A DNA stretch of 64,000 nt from an uncultured Flavihumibacter sp. (GTDB lineage Bacteria > Bacteroidota > Bacteroidia > Chitinophagales > Chitinophagaceae). This document shows, piece after piece, positions 16,808 to 26,127 of this stretch. The translations under genes and the position numbers were made by a program. The notes under the pieces are model-generated. The model searched no databases. It saw only the letters and a list, made by a program, of their open reading frames with translations, and was not told the origin of the DNA. Within the stretch, counting starts at the first letter, position 1; the number at the start of each line of letters is the position of its first letter. The stretch is taken from contig CABHOY010000024.1 in assembly GCA_902168105.1 (NCBI GenBank), positions 1 through 64,000 of the forward strand, written 5' to 3'.

Positions 16808-17383
16808 ATGTTAAAGCTACGAATGCCTTTTTGGGCCTGCGTTGCAGGCACTGTCATGATTGCCTGTGAACGCCGCAGTAAAGCCATGCCTGAACATTTC
16901 GGTTATGGCAGGCCTGCTACGGAAAAAGAGATCGCAGTGAAGGCCATTGCCATTCGTCCGGATGGTAAAGGACTACCTGCAGGCAGTGGTACTGTGCAGG
17001 ATGGTGCTATTGTATATGCCGCAAAATGTGCATCCTGTCACGGAGGCACTGGTGTAGAAGGACCATTCAATGTGCTGGTAGCGCCTGACACTGTTGGTGC
17101 AAAACCGTTTGACCAGTCGTCCAAACGCGTAAAAGCGATCGGCAATTACTGGCCATACGCCACCACTATCTTCGATTACGTACGTCGTGCAATGCCCTTT
17201 AATGCACCTGGCTCACTATCAGATAATGAAGTTTACAGCGTTACAGCCTGGCTGCTGCATGCCAACAAACTGATCGGCACAGATGCTGTTATCAACGCGA
17301 AAACCTTACCTGGCATCGTTATGCCGGCCAGGAAGTATTATGTCACAGACAGCCGGAAAGGCGGGGACGGACCATATGAATAA
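16808..17383 (+). CDS. Periplasmic c-type cytochrome, partner of sulfite dehydrogenase
   Basis: A 191-residue monoheme cytochrome c. The leader MLKLRMPFWACVAGTVMIAC suggests a lipoprotein anchored at Cys20. The heme motif is C74-A-S-C77-H78 in YAAKCASCHGG, and the likely sixth ligand is Met129 in RRAMPFNAPGS. FGYGRPATEKEI and TAWLLHANKLI fit cytochrome subunits of SoxD or sulfite-dehydrogenase type. It should take electrons from the molybdoenzyme encoded 44 bases downstream and pass them to the respiratory chain. It is the first gene of the cluster; there is no tandem second heme as in classical diheme SoxD. Confidence 0.85.
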   Translation: MLKLRMPFWACVAGTVMIACERRSKAMPEHFGYGRPATEKEIAVKAIAIRPDGKGLPAGSGTVQDGAIVYAAKCASCHGGTGVEGPFNVLVAPDTVGAKPFDQSSKRVKAIGNYWPYATTIFDYVRRAMPFNAPGSLSDNEVYSVTAWLLHANKLIGTDAVINAKTLPGIVMPARKYYVTDSRKGGDGPYE

Positions 17384-17427
17384 CCATATGTGTTATAACT
17401 AAACTGTAATTCGTAATTGAACTTAAT

Positions 17428-18645
17428 ATGAGTCAAAAGATGACGCGTCGTCACCTTTTGCTGGGAGGTGCTGCCACAGCTGCTGTGGCACTGGTAAAGT
17501 CATCTTTTGGCAAAACGGTGCAGATAGGTATTCCTGAAGCGGCTCTCGATCCTACTAAACAGGTCGGGCCACTGCCCGGTGTATTGGGTACAAGATCTCC
17601 TTTCGAACATCCGCAAAGAAAGCCGTCCCTCACTTCTTCACAGACGCCGTTACAGGACCTCTATGGTATGATCACACCGTCAGACCTTCATTTCGAACGT
17701 CATCATGCGGGCGTACCTGCTATTGATCCCCATTCCTATGAGTTGATGATACATGGAATGGTAGATAAGCCTACCGTCTTTTCCCTGGCCGATCTGAAAC
17801 GGTTTCCTTCTGTATCCCGGATCTGTTTTGTAGAGTGTTCGGGTAACTTCAGAAAGCCTGATAAAGAAGATATTACGCCGCAAGACATCTGCGGACTAAC
17901 CAGTCAGAGTGAATGGACAGGTGTGATGTTGTCCACACTGTTCAAGGAAGTGGGCGTTGATCCCAAAGCAACCTGGTTCCTGGCAGAAGGCTCGGACGCA
18001 GCAGTAATGAGTCGTAGCATTCCCGTCAGTAAAGGCTGGGAAGATGCTATGATCGTTTATGCACAAAATGGGGAAGCCATTCGCCCCCAGCAAGGATATC
18101 CCGCACGGCTGCTGCTGCCGGGTTGGGAAGGTAATACGAGTATAAAATGGTTACGCCGTATTGAATTGTCCGACGGCCCCTTTATGACAAGAGAAGAAAC
18201 ATCCAAATACACAGAACCTGTAAAAGATGGTAAGATCCGGCAGTTCAGTTTTACGATGGACGCCCGCTCTATTATCACTTATCCTGCCTATCCCTCACAG
18301 CTGCAGAAAGGTTGGGTGGAAATAAGAGGACTTGCCTGGAGCGGACGTGGCAAGGTCCGCCAGGTGGAAGTAAGCACCGATGCCGGAAAAACGTGGAATG
18401 CCGCACGTCTGCAGGAGCCTGTACTTGACAAGGCACATACTTATTTCAGATACTTATGGCAATGGAACGGAGATACTACGGCTATTATGAGCCGTGCCAT
18501 AGATGAAACAGGCTATATACAACCATCGCTTGAACAATTGATCACTGCCCGTGGCCCGGGTACCGGATACCATCTGAACCCTGTTACAGCCTGGCTTATT
18601 AAACGGGATGGGCAGGTAGTGTATAGCCCGGAGAAATGGAAATAA
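17428..18645 (+). CDS. soxC: Sulfite/sulfane dehydrogenase molybdopterin subunit (SoxC-like)
   Basis: A 405-residue molybdenum enzyme of the sulfite oxidase family. A Tat signal is present (TRRHLLLGGAATAAVALV, twin Arg 7-8), so it is exported folded to the periplasm. The molybdopterin ligand is Cys137 in VECSGN. A C-terminal Mo-co dimerisation domain (about 280-400, VRQVEVSTDAGKTWNAARL) completes it. It oxidises sulfite to sulfate, or sulfane sulfur in Sox systems, and donates electrons to the cytochrome upstream. No soxXYZAB genes are in the window, so a stand-alone sulfite dehydrogenase role is likelier than a full Sox pathway. The substrate may also be a related S-oxide. Confidence 0.85.
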   Translation: MSQKMTRRHLLLGGAATAAVALVKSSFGKTVQIGIPEAALDPTKQVGPLPGVLGTRSPFEHPQRKPSLTSSQTPLQDLYGMITPSDLHFERHHAGVPAIDPHSYELMIHGMVDKPTVFSLADLKRFPSVSRICFVECSGNFRKPDKEDITPQDICGLTSQSEWTGVMLSTLFKEVGVDPKATWFLAEGSDAAVMSRSIPVSKGWEDAMIVYAQNGEAIRPQQGYPARLLLPGWEGNTSIKWLRRIELSDGPFMTREETSKYTEPVKDGKIRQFSFTMDARSIITYPAYPSQLQKGWVEIRGLAWSGRGKVRQVEVSTDAGKTWNAARLQEPVLDKAHTYFRYLWQWNGDTTAIMSRAIDETGYIQPSLEQLITARGPGTGYHLNPVTAWLIKRDGQVVYSPEKWK

Positions 18646-18673
18646 AGTAACCAATATAAAACCAATCAGCTAT

Positions 18674-21600
18674 ATGTCATTCTTTGATTATGGGCATGCT
18701 CCTGTGATACGCAGGCTTGCAAGAAATGCGGGTTTCCTGCTTATTCCCGCCGTACTGGGAAGCCCGGAAGTTTGGGGGGCAGTGCTGCCTGCCGCCAGTA
18801 AACATGCCGTTGCAAGTAAGCTTCCGGCAGATGTTCCTGTAAAAGGAAAGGTAACCGATACCAACGGCCAGCAATTGCCAGGTGTAAGCGTAATAGTGAA
18901 AGGTTCCAAACGTGGTGCGCTCACCCGTATCGATGGCTCTTTTGAATTAAACGCCCCTACTGATGCCGTACTTATTTTTACCTATCTCGGTTACAAACCG
19001 CAGGAAGTAAAAGTAAGCGCCAACCCGCAGCTGAATATCAAACTGGAGATAGATGATAAGAAACTGAGTGAAGTAGTGATTGTTGGTTATGGTACACAGG
19101 AACGCCGTAATCTGACCAGCTCCGTCTCTACTATCAATACCGCTGAAACCAAGACTGTACCCGTGGCCGGCTTTGATGCACAACTACAGGGAAAGGCGGC
19201 TGGCCTGCAGATAAACTCTAACACAGGCGTACCGGGCGATGGTGTCTTTGTACGCGTACGCGGTACCACTTCCATCAATGCCGGCAACGATCCTTTGTAT
19301 GTTGTAGATGGCGTGTTTGTAAACAACACCAGCTTGCAAACTGTCAGTACAGGCGGCCGTGCTACCTCTCCTATTGCCGATATTAATCCGTCCGACATTG
19401 CCAGTATAGAAGTACTGAAAGATGCAAGCGCCACAGCCATCTATGGCTCCCGTGGCGCGAACGGTGTAGTGATCGTTACTACCAAACGTGGTAATTATGG
19501 CGAACGCACTAAGGTGAATCTGAACGTATCACATGGTTTTGCAAAAGCACCGAAACTATGGGACTTAACCACAGGTCCTGAACATGCAACACTGATCAAT
19601 GAATTCTGGATCAATAGTGGCATAGACAATCCTGCGCTGAACCAAACATTTGCCAACAGGCCATTCAGGCCAGTGGCTGAAGGTGGCCGCGGACTACCGG
19701 AAGAACAAAAGACCTACGACAGGCTGGGTGAACTTTTCCGTACAGGCCAGCTGGCAAACTATGACGTATCAGTTAATGGAGGTTCAGAGAAAACGAAATT
19801 CTACATAGGCGCCGGTTATACAAAACAGGAAGCCAACATACATCCTGTGTTCTTCGAAAGGGCCAGTTTAAAACTGAATGTGGACCATAAGATCAGCGAC
19901 AGGGTACAGATAGGTGTAAGCAATGGTATCACCCGCTCCAACAGGAATCAGGCCCGTGCCGGTGACGGTCCGCAGGGAGGCCTGTTACAGACAGCATTAC
20001 ATACGCCTACCTATCTGCCGGAAACAAATCCTGATGGTACGCCTGCCCGCTATGCCGGGTTTGACAATCTGCAGGTATTGCTGAATAACTATGACGTGCA
20101 CACTATCAGTTTAAGGTATATCGGTAATGTGTATGCAGAAGCTGAAATATTAAAAGATCTGAAATTCCGTACCAGCTGGAGCGTTGACTATAACAACTAC
20201 GATGAATCAGAATACTGGAATGATAAAACACAGCTGGGAGCTGCGCCTACAAATGGTTTAGCCACATCGTCCATCACGCAGAACAGCACCTGGATCAATG
20301 AACAGACTTTGTCTTACCGGAAGAAGCTGGGCTGCGGACATACATTCGGCGCTGTAGTAGGTAATACTATCCAGCAGAATACACTGGAACGGACATTCGC
20401 CCAGGGCACCGGTTTCCCGAATAATGCCTATAAGGATATTTCTTCTGCGTCTACCCGTACTGCGGGACAAACATGGACACAGGGTACACTCGCCTCTTTC
20501 TTTTCCCGTGTTGATTACAACTACAACAGCAAGTACTACCTGGAACTAAGCATTCGTGCAGATGGTTCCTCCCGCTTCGGCAGTAATCACCGATGGGGTT
20601 ATTTCCCCGCTGTTGGTGCTGCATGGCGGCTGAAAGAAGAACAGTTCCTGAAAGACGTTCAATTCCTCGGTGACCTGAAACTAAGGGCCAGTTATGGCGT
20701 GACCGGTAATCAGAGCGGTATCAATGACTATGCTGCCCGTGGTTTATGGACAGGCGCCAGCGGTTATCCTGATACAGAAAGCGGTGGAGATAAAGCTGCA
20801 ACTGCGCCCTTACAACTTGCGAATCCTGATCTGCGCTGGGAAAAAACAACACAGGCTAACCTGGGCTTAGATGCAGGTTTCCTGGATGGGCGCATATCAT
20901 TGGAAGTGAATGTTTATTCGAAGAAAACGACTGACGTACTGTTACAATTGCCAGTGCCATCTAATACGGGTTATACAACATACTATTCCAATGCCGGAGA
21001 GATCAGCAATAAAGGATATGAAGTGGCTATCCGTTCTGAGAATATCAAACGTAGCAATTTCACCTGGAATACATCCTTCAGTATTTCCGGAAATGTGAAC
21101 AAAATAGAAAAACTGCCGGTGCCTATTACCCAATATAACCGTGACTGGGTGAGGATGCAGCAGGGGTATTCCATGTATTCCTTCTGGATGTACAAACAAC
21201 TGTCCGTAGATCCGAAAACAGGTAATGCCGTGTTTGAAGATGTGAACGGCGATGGTAACATCACAGTGGCCGACAGGCAGATCGTAGGGAATGCCCTGCC
21301 TAAATTCTTTGGCGGCATCAATAACAGTTTCTCCTGGAAGTCGTTCGACGCAGCAGTACAGTTCAACTACCAGTATGGCAACAAAGTATTAAACCTGAAC
21401 CGCTTCTTCGGAGAAGGTGGCGGTACCCGCGATGCGAACAGGGTATTGTTTGCCAGTCAGCTGAAACGCTGGCAAAAAGAAGGAGATGTTACCGATGTAC
21501 CACGCCTGACCAAAGTAGGCAACAACTATACGCTGGAACAGAACAGCCGTTTCATTGAGAATGGTTCCTTCCTGCGTTTGCAGTCGCTGACCCTGGGTTA

Positions 21601-21805
21601 TACGCTGCCTAAGTCGTTGACAAGCCGCTGGCATGTGGATGCATTGCGCGTCTACTTTGCCGGAAATAATCTGTGGCTGCTGACGAAATATACCGGCCCT
21701 GATCCTGAAGCAAACGTAACTGCCACGCAGACGGTACAGGGTGTTGACCTGGGTACGCCGCCACAATCGCGTACGCTGCAGTTTGGTTTGAATGTGACAT
21801 TATAG
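18674..21805 (+). CDS. SusC/RagA TonB-dependent receptor (no STN domain)
   Basis: A 1043-residue outer membrane transporter. An atypical signal region (RRLARNAGFLLIPAVLG) is followed by a carboxypeptidase-regulatory-like domain (about 55-125, VKGKVTDTNGQQLPGVSVIV), a plug beginning SEVVIVGYGTQERRNL with DPLYVVDGVFV and IEVLKDASATAIYGSRG, then the barrel. There is no STN domain, so it does not signal to an anti-sigma factor, unlike the other SusC here. It starts 28 bases after the sulfite dehydrogenase and 10 bases before SusD, so it appears to belong to the same transcript. That pairing suggests import of a sulfur-containing compound, but the substrate is inferred. Confidence 0.93.
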   Translation: MSFFDYGHAPVIRRLARNAGFLLIPAVLGSPEVWGAVLPAASKHAVASKLPADVPVKGKVTDTNGQQLPGVSVIVKGSKRGALTRIDGSFELNAPTDAVLIFTYLGYKPQEVKVSANPQLNIKLEIDDKKLSEVVIVGYGTQERRNLTSSVSTINTAETKTVPVAGFDAQLQGKAAGLQINSNTGVPGDGVFVRVRGTTSINAGNDPLYVVDGVFVNNTSLQTVSTGGRATSPIADINPSDIASIEVLKDASATAIYGSRGANGVVIVTTKRGNYGERTKVNLNVSHGFAKAPKLWDLTTGPEHATLINEFWINSGIDNPALNQTFANRPFRPVAEGGRGLPEEQKTYDRLGELFRTGQLANYDVSVNGGSEKTKFYIGAGYTKQEANIHPVFFERASLKLNVDHKISDRVQIGVSNGITRSNRNQARAGDGPQGGLLQTALHTPTYLPETNPDGTPARYAGFDNLQVLLNNYDVHTISLRYIGNVYAEAEILKDLKFRTSWSVDYNNYDESEYWNDKTQLGAAPTNGLATSSITQNSTWINEQTLSYRKKLGCGHTFGAVVGNTIQQNTLERTFAQGTGFPNNAYKDISSASTRTAGQTWTQGTLASFFSRVDYNYNSKYYLELSIRADGSSRFGSNHRWGYFPAVGAAWRLKEEQFLKDVQFLGDLKLRASYGVTGNQSGINDYAARGLWTGASGYPDTESGGDKAATAPLQLANPDLRWEKTTQANLGLDAGFLDGRISLEVNVYSKKTTDVLLQLPVPSNTGYTTYYSNAGEISNKGYEVAIRSENIKRSNFTWNTSFSISGNVNKIEKLPVPITQYNRDWVRMQQGYSMYSFWMYKQLSVDPKTGNAVFEDVNGDGNITVADRQIVGNALPKFFGGINNSFSWKSFDAAVQFNYQYGNKVLNLNRFFGEGGGTRDANRVLFASQLKRWQKEGDVTDVPRLTKVGNNYTLEQNSRFIENGSFLRLQSLTLGYTLPKSLTSRWHVDALRVYFAGNNLWLLTKYTGPDPEANVTATQTVQGVDLGTPPQSRTLQFGLNVTL

Positions 21806-21815
21806 GAAATACTTA

Positions 21816-23159
21816 ATGAAGAAGATCATGAAATCAATCATCCGCATATTACCACTTGTATTATTGCTCGCATCCTGCAAGGACTTCCTGGATGTGAAGC
21901 CCCGCGACTCCGTTTCGGACGATGCGACCATTGTTGACGAAGCATCCGCGCAGACCGCCGTAAGAGGCGTTTACCGTGAACTGGGAGATGATGCTTATTA
22001 CGGTTACCTCTTTCAGACCATCGGTTATTTATCCGGCGATAATATCCAGTGGACAGGATCGCAGTCGGTGATACAGCAGTTCATCTCACATAGCGTGAAA
22101 GCTGACAACACCAATGTGGCCACTGTCTGGGCCGGGATCTATTCCACCATTAACAGGGCCAACCAGGTGATCGATAAAGTGCCTGGTGTGACAGATGCGA
22201 CCTTTACACAGGAAGAGAAGAACGCATTGGTGGGCGAGGCCTATTTCATACGCGCGCTGGCTTATTTTGATATGGCCCGTACCTGGGGAGGCGTACAGCT
22301 GGTGTTAAGAGGAACGACCAACATCGGCGATACCAAAGGCTTGAAACGGAGTACACTGGAACAGACCTATGCCCAGGTATTGAGCGATCTGCAAACGGCA
22401 GAACCGCTGTTACCGGAAACGACTAATCGCTACCGTGCCACCCGCAAAACGGTATGGGCATTATTAGCCCGTTTTTACCTCTATCAGGAGAATTGGGCCC
22501 AGGCCGAGGTCTATGCCTCAAAACTGATAGGAGACGCCGAATATCGCCTTATAAAGCCATATAGCGCCTTCTTTGCCAACAACGTGGTGGCTACCGATGA
22601 ATCCATCTTCGAAATATCCTACAGCGCAAACAATATTAATGGACACCGTGGCTACTGGCAACCGCCTGCCAATGGCGGTACCCGTCAATGGGCGCCTAAC
22701 GACGCATTCATTGCATTAGTGAATGACCCCGCTGTTGGCGGTAACCGTAATACCGCAGTCGCTATTACCAACCAGGGATTATGGTACGGGAACTTCTATT
22801 ACCGCAGTCCCGCAACAGATCCTGCCTATGTACTCCGTATCGCGGAACAGTACCTCATCCGTGCAGAGGCGCGGGCGAAACAAAGCAACCTGGAAGGAGC
22901 GCTGGCCGATCTGGACGCTGTTCGTGACAGGGCGGGACTGACAGCAAGTACAGCTACCTCCCAGGGAGATATCCTGCTGGCTATCGAGAATGAGAGAAGG
23001 CTGGAGTTTGCCTTCGAGCCACACCGCTGGTACGACCTGGTAAGAACAGGCCGCGCAGCAGCGGTACTGGGGTTAACAGACGAGCGCAGGTACGTAATGC
23101 CTATCCCGGCGATAGAACTGAGTGCAGATGGAGCACTGGAGCCTAATTCCGGTTATTAA
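21816..23159 (+). CDS. RagB/SusD lipoprotein
   Basis: A 447-residue surface lipoprotein with leader MKKIMKSIIRILPLVLLLASC (Cys21). The SusD fold is shown by FLDVKPRDSVSDD, the TPR segment EAYFIRALAYFDMARTWGG, and the C-terminal ILLAIENERRLEFAFEPHRW and YVMPIPAIEL motifs. It is shorter than the first SusD of the window (about 630 residues), which suggests a smaller ligand. It is the partner lid of the SusC encoded 10 bases upstream. A DoxX-like gene follows 37 bases later. Confidence 0.93.
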   Translation: MKKIMKSIIRILPLVLLLASCKDFLDVKPRDSVSDDATIVDEASAQTAVRGVYRELGDDAYYGYLFQTIGYLSGDNIQWTGSQSVIQQFISHSVKADNTNVATVWAGIYSTINRANQVIDKVPGVTDATFTQEEKNALVGEAYFIRALAYFDMARTWGGVQLVLRGTTNIGDTKGLKRSTLEQTYAQVLSDLQTAEPLLPETTNRYRATRKTVWALLARFYLYQENWAQAEVYASKLIGDAEYRLIKPYSAFFANNVVATDESIFEISYSANNINGHRGYWQPPANGGTRQWAPNDAFIALVNDPAVGGNRNTAVAITNQGLWYGNFYYRSPATDPAYVLRIAEQYLIRAEARAKQSNLEGALADLDAVRDRAGLTASTATSQGDILLAIENERRLEFAFEPHRWYDLVRTGRAAAVLGLTDERRYVMPIPAIELSADGALEPNSGY

Positions 23160-23196
23160 ACGCTATCCGATCTTTTATCACATAAACATTGCAGGT

Positions 23197-24543
23197 ATGA
23201 CACATCCGGCAAACCTATTACCACCACAGCAGTGGAAAGCATCCTGGAAGATCCTTTTCCGCTTCTTTTTTATCTATTTCGTTCTTCAGTGTATTCCGCT
23301 GGACTGGAAGTATTACATTGCTCTGTTCCACATTCAGTGGGAAGCATTGGGTTTTAAAGACATTTTTTACCTCGCGCGGTACACGCCGAAGTTCCTGCCG
23401 TCAGATAGTCCTTTCGGCGGATTTGCAGACTGGGGCATTATTGCTCTCATAGCGTTGACAGGTACATTGGTCTGGACATACCTGGACAAACAACGGAAAG
23501 AATATAATCAGTTGTATTACTGGTTACGGGCGATTGTCAGGTACCGGCTAGCCATCGGTGTGATTGCATACGGGCTGCTGAAACTGTTCCCGCAACAGTT
23601 GCCGTATCCGAGCATCAGCCAGTTGAACACACAGTACGGTGACCTGTCCGCCTGGAAGATCTTCGCGATGAGCACAGGGGTAGTGCCATCTATGGAAGCC
23701 TTCCTCGGATTGGTTGAAACTGTTGCCGGGCTTTTGTTGTTCAGCAGGCGGACGGCCACTATTGGTGCAGGTATCATTATTACGTTTACCGGGAATGTAT
23801 TTATGTCTAACCTCGCTTATGAAGGAGGAGAATATACCTACAGTTTCTACCTGGTGATACTGGCGCTGTTCTTACTGGCATACGATACAATACGCATTAT
23901 TAATCTGCTGACGCTGGAGCAGCCTACAGCTCCTAATACTGTAAGGCTTCAGCTTGTAAAGCCCTGGCACCGTAGTGCAAGGATCGTATTGAAGACGGTG
24001 TTCATCTTCTTCTTTGTAGGACTGTATGGATATAAGACCTATGCCAGCTATAAACATAATGGCTATCAGTACCCGCAAACACCTGGACTGGCGGATGCAG
24101 CAGGTATTTACAATGTAACGGAGTTCCGTATCAATAACCAGGAACTGCCTTACTCACTGACAGACAGCCTTCGCTGGAAGGACGTCGTGTTTGAGAAATG
24201 GGCTACGCTCAGCATCCGTTCCAATCGTTATGTACATCCTGACCTGGCCAATACGGAAGAGATATATGCAGAAGACCCGGACAGGAGCTATGAGCTGGCA
24301 GGTGCTGTGAGCAGGCATTACTTTACCTACGGTATAGATGAATCCCGCCAGGTGCTTTTCCTGCAGAATAAGAATAAATATCATCAGCAGGAGAAGCTGG
24401 TACTGCATTACACAAGGCCTGACAGCAGTCGTGTCATTCTTTCCGGTATCAATGAAAAGAAGGATTCCGTGTATGTAGTGCTGGACAAGATCAATAAGAA
24501 ATATCCGCTGATCGAAGGCCGCCGTAAACCTCTTAAACTCTAA
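23197..24543 (+). CDS. DoxX-like integral membrane protein, copy 1
   Basis: A 448-residue protein with a membrane part and a C-terminal soluble part. About six hydrophobic helices are visible (for instance WGIIALIALTGTLVWTYL, FLGLVETVAGLLLF, YLVILALFLLAYDTI), with a DoxX-type RYRLAIGVIAYGLLKLFP segment. The last 150 residues form a beta-rich, probably periplasmic, domain beginning YNVTEFRINNQELPYS. DoxX relatives include the DoxD subunit of thiosulfate:quinone oxidoreductase, so a role in passing electrons to quinone is possible but not shown. I chose ATG 23197, which starts after the SusD stop; an earlier frame would overlap SusD by 38 bases. It is a tandem paralogue of the next gene. Confidence 0.75.
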   Translation: MTHPANLLPPQQWKASWKILFRFFFIYFVLQCIPLDWKYYIALFHIQWEALGFKDIFYLARYTPKFLPSDSPFGGFADWGIIALIALTGTLVWTYLDKQRKEYNQLYYWLRAIVRYRLAIGVIAYGLLKLFPQQLPYPSISQLNTQYGDLSAWKIFAMSTGVVPSMEAFLGLVETVAGLLLFSRRTATIGAGIIITFTGNVFMSNLAYEGGEYTYSFYLVILALFLLAYDTIRIINLLTLEQPTAPNTVRLQLVKPWHRSARIVLKTVFIFFFVGLYGYKTYASYKHNGYQYPQTPGLADAAGIYNVTEFRINNQELPYSLTDSLRWKDVVFEKWATLSIRSNRYVHPDLANTEEIYAEDPDRSYELAGAVSRHYFTYGIDESRQVLFLQNKNKYHQQEKLVLHYTRPDSSRVILSGINEKKDSVYVVLDKINKKYPLIEGRRKPLKL

Positions 24544-24553
24544 AACTAACGTT

Positions 24554-26038
24554 ATGTCTGAGATAGCTAATTTGCCCGCTATAGAGCAGGTAGCACCCAT
24601 AGCGACAGATACTGCAAGCCAGGCTGCTGCTGCACCCGCAAAGCCCTGGAAGGAATATCAGAAGTGGGCGTTCCGTATTGCCTTCATCTTTTTTGTGATC
24701 ATGAGCATTCCACTCAGCTGGAACTGGTACACGCACCTTTTCACAATGGACTGGGTGCATCTGAAATACCGTGATGTATATGATATCGCGCGATTTCAGC
24801 CTAATCTCTGGAACGTTGATTCAGAGAGCGGTCGCTGGGGAATAGCCAGCTTCGCCAGCTGGTTAGCAGCGTTGGGTATTGGCGTGATAGGGGCTGTGAT
24901 ATGGAGCCTGTTTGACCGTAAAAGACAGGAGTATAATCTGCTGTACTACTGGTTACGGGTAATTGTAAGATATCGGGCGGGGATAGGTATTATCGGGTTC
25001 GGTTATACTAAGTTGTTCCCGGTACAGATGCCTTATCCGTCAATCTCTAACCTGCATACCAATTTCGGCGACTTTACCGCGCAGAAGATCTACTGGTTAT
25101 CTATCGGTATTGTGCCCTGGTACCAGGTGTTTGCAGGCATTGTGGAAGTAGGTGCAGGTATCCTGTTGTTTTTCCGTGGAACAGCTGCTATAGGAGCTGT
25201 ACTGCTTGCGGGCGCGTTGTTCAATATAACATTTGTGAACCTGGCGTATGATGGCGGCGTGCATGTGTATGCAGCATATTTCGTATTGCTCGGCGCATTC
25301 GTACTGGCATATGATGTTCCAAAGATCTACAACCTGCTGGTGTTGGAACGTTACACCGTGCCGGTGCATTATTATCCTTCCTTCGACGAAAAATGGAAGA
25401 AGTATGGACGTCTTGCATTGAAGATAGGGACCTTTGTTTTGTTTGTGTTCATATTGTTCTATCTGCAGATGTGGAATTACCTGTACGATCCGTATAAACA
25501 ACCTGTCAACAAAGGATTGGCAGGCACGCAAGGTTATTATAACGTGACTGAATTCAGGTTGAATAACCAGGTGATCCCTTATTCACCGCAGGACTCTGTA
25601 CGCTGGCAGAATGTGACCTTTGAAAAATGGTCTAGTATCACTTACCAGGTGAACAAACCGGTGTGGCTGGACCTGAGTAATGGCGGAGGTTCTCCGAAGA
25701 ATGACGTGGACCGTAACTTTGAACTGGCAGGTGTGGCTGGTGGAAGGAGGTTCTTCTTTTATGATGCTGATACAGCAAAACAGGAACTATCTTTAAGAGA
25801 TAAGAACAGGAGTGCAGCGAACCAGGGGCGTGAACGGCAGCGGCGTAATGCGACGGACCGCCCTAATACTTCAAAGAAGAAAGACCCTCCTTTTGTTTTA
25901 CACTATGAAAGACCTAGTGATACACGGATCATTCTTTATGGATTGAACGAGAATAAAGATTCGATTTACGTAATTTTGGATAAGGTAGATAAACAATACC
26001 TGCTTTCGCCGAGCAAGCTGGAAGCCGGACAGTACTAA
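24554..26038 (+). CDS. DoxX-like integral membrane protein, copy 2
   Basis: A 494-residue paralogue of the preceding gene, starting 10 bases after it. Shared landmarks are YDIARFQPNLW, YNLLYYWLRVIVRYRAGIGI, LPYP/MPYPSIS, FGDFTAQKIYW and the end NENKDSIYVILDKVDKQYLL. It differs by an Ala-rich N-terminal extension and a basic insertion (RERQRRNATDR, about residues 424-434) in the soluble C-terminal domain. Tandem duplication followed by divergence suggests a hetero-oligomer or two related functions. Function is as uncertain as for copy 1; the membrane location is clear. Confidence 0.75.
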   Translation: MSEIANLPAIEQVAPIATDTASQAAAAPAKPWKEYQKWAFRIAFIFFVIMSIPLSWNWYTHLFTMDWVHLKYRDVYDIARFQPNLWNVDSESGRWGIASFASWLAALGIGVIGAVIWSLFDRKRQEYNLLYYWLRVIVRYRAGIGIIGFGYTKLFPVQMPYPSISNLHTNFGDFTAQKIYWLSIGIVPWYQVFAGIVEVGAGILLFFRGTAAIGAVLLAGALFNITFVNLAYDGGVHVYAAYFVLLGAFVLAYDVPKIYNLLVLERYTVPVHYYPSFDEKWKKYGRLALKIGTFVLFVFILFYLQMWNYLYDPYKQPVNKGLAGTQGYYNVTEFRLNNQVIPYSPQDSVRWQNVTFEKWSSITYQVNKPVWLDLSNGGGSPKNDVDRNFELAGVAGGRRFFFYDADTAKQELSLRDKNRSAANQGRERQRRNATDRPNTSKKKDPPFVLHYERPSDTRIILYGLNENKDSIYVILDKVDKQYLLSPSKLEAGQY

Positions 26039-26046
26039 AATATTTA

Positions 26047-26110
26047 ATCAGGGACTAAAGAAGCGGGGCAGATGCGTATGTACATCATTCCTGGTTGTTT
26101 AGTCCCTGAT
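26047..26110. promoter_or_regulatory. Interrupted palindrome between DoxX-like and flavoprotein genes
   Basis: ATCAGGGACTAAA and TTTAGTCCCTGAT are perfect 13-bp inverted arms separated by 38 bases. The right arm ends 17 bases before the next start codon, in the widest gap (89 bases) of an otherwise tightly packed cluster. It could be an attenuator, an RNA processing stem that sets relative expression, or an operator pair. There is no T tract after either arm. Confidence 0.55.
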
Positions 26111-26127
26111 GTTCAATTGAAGCCCAC

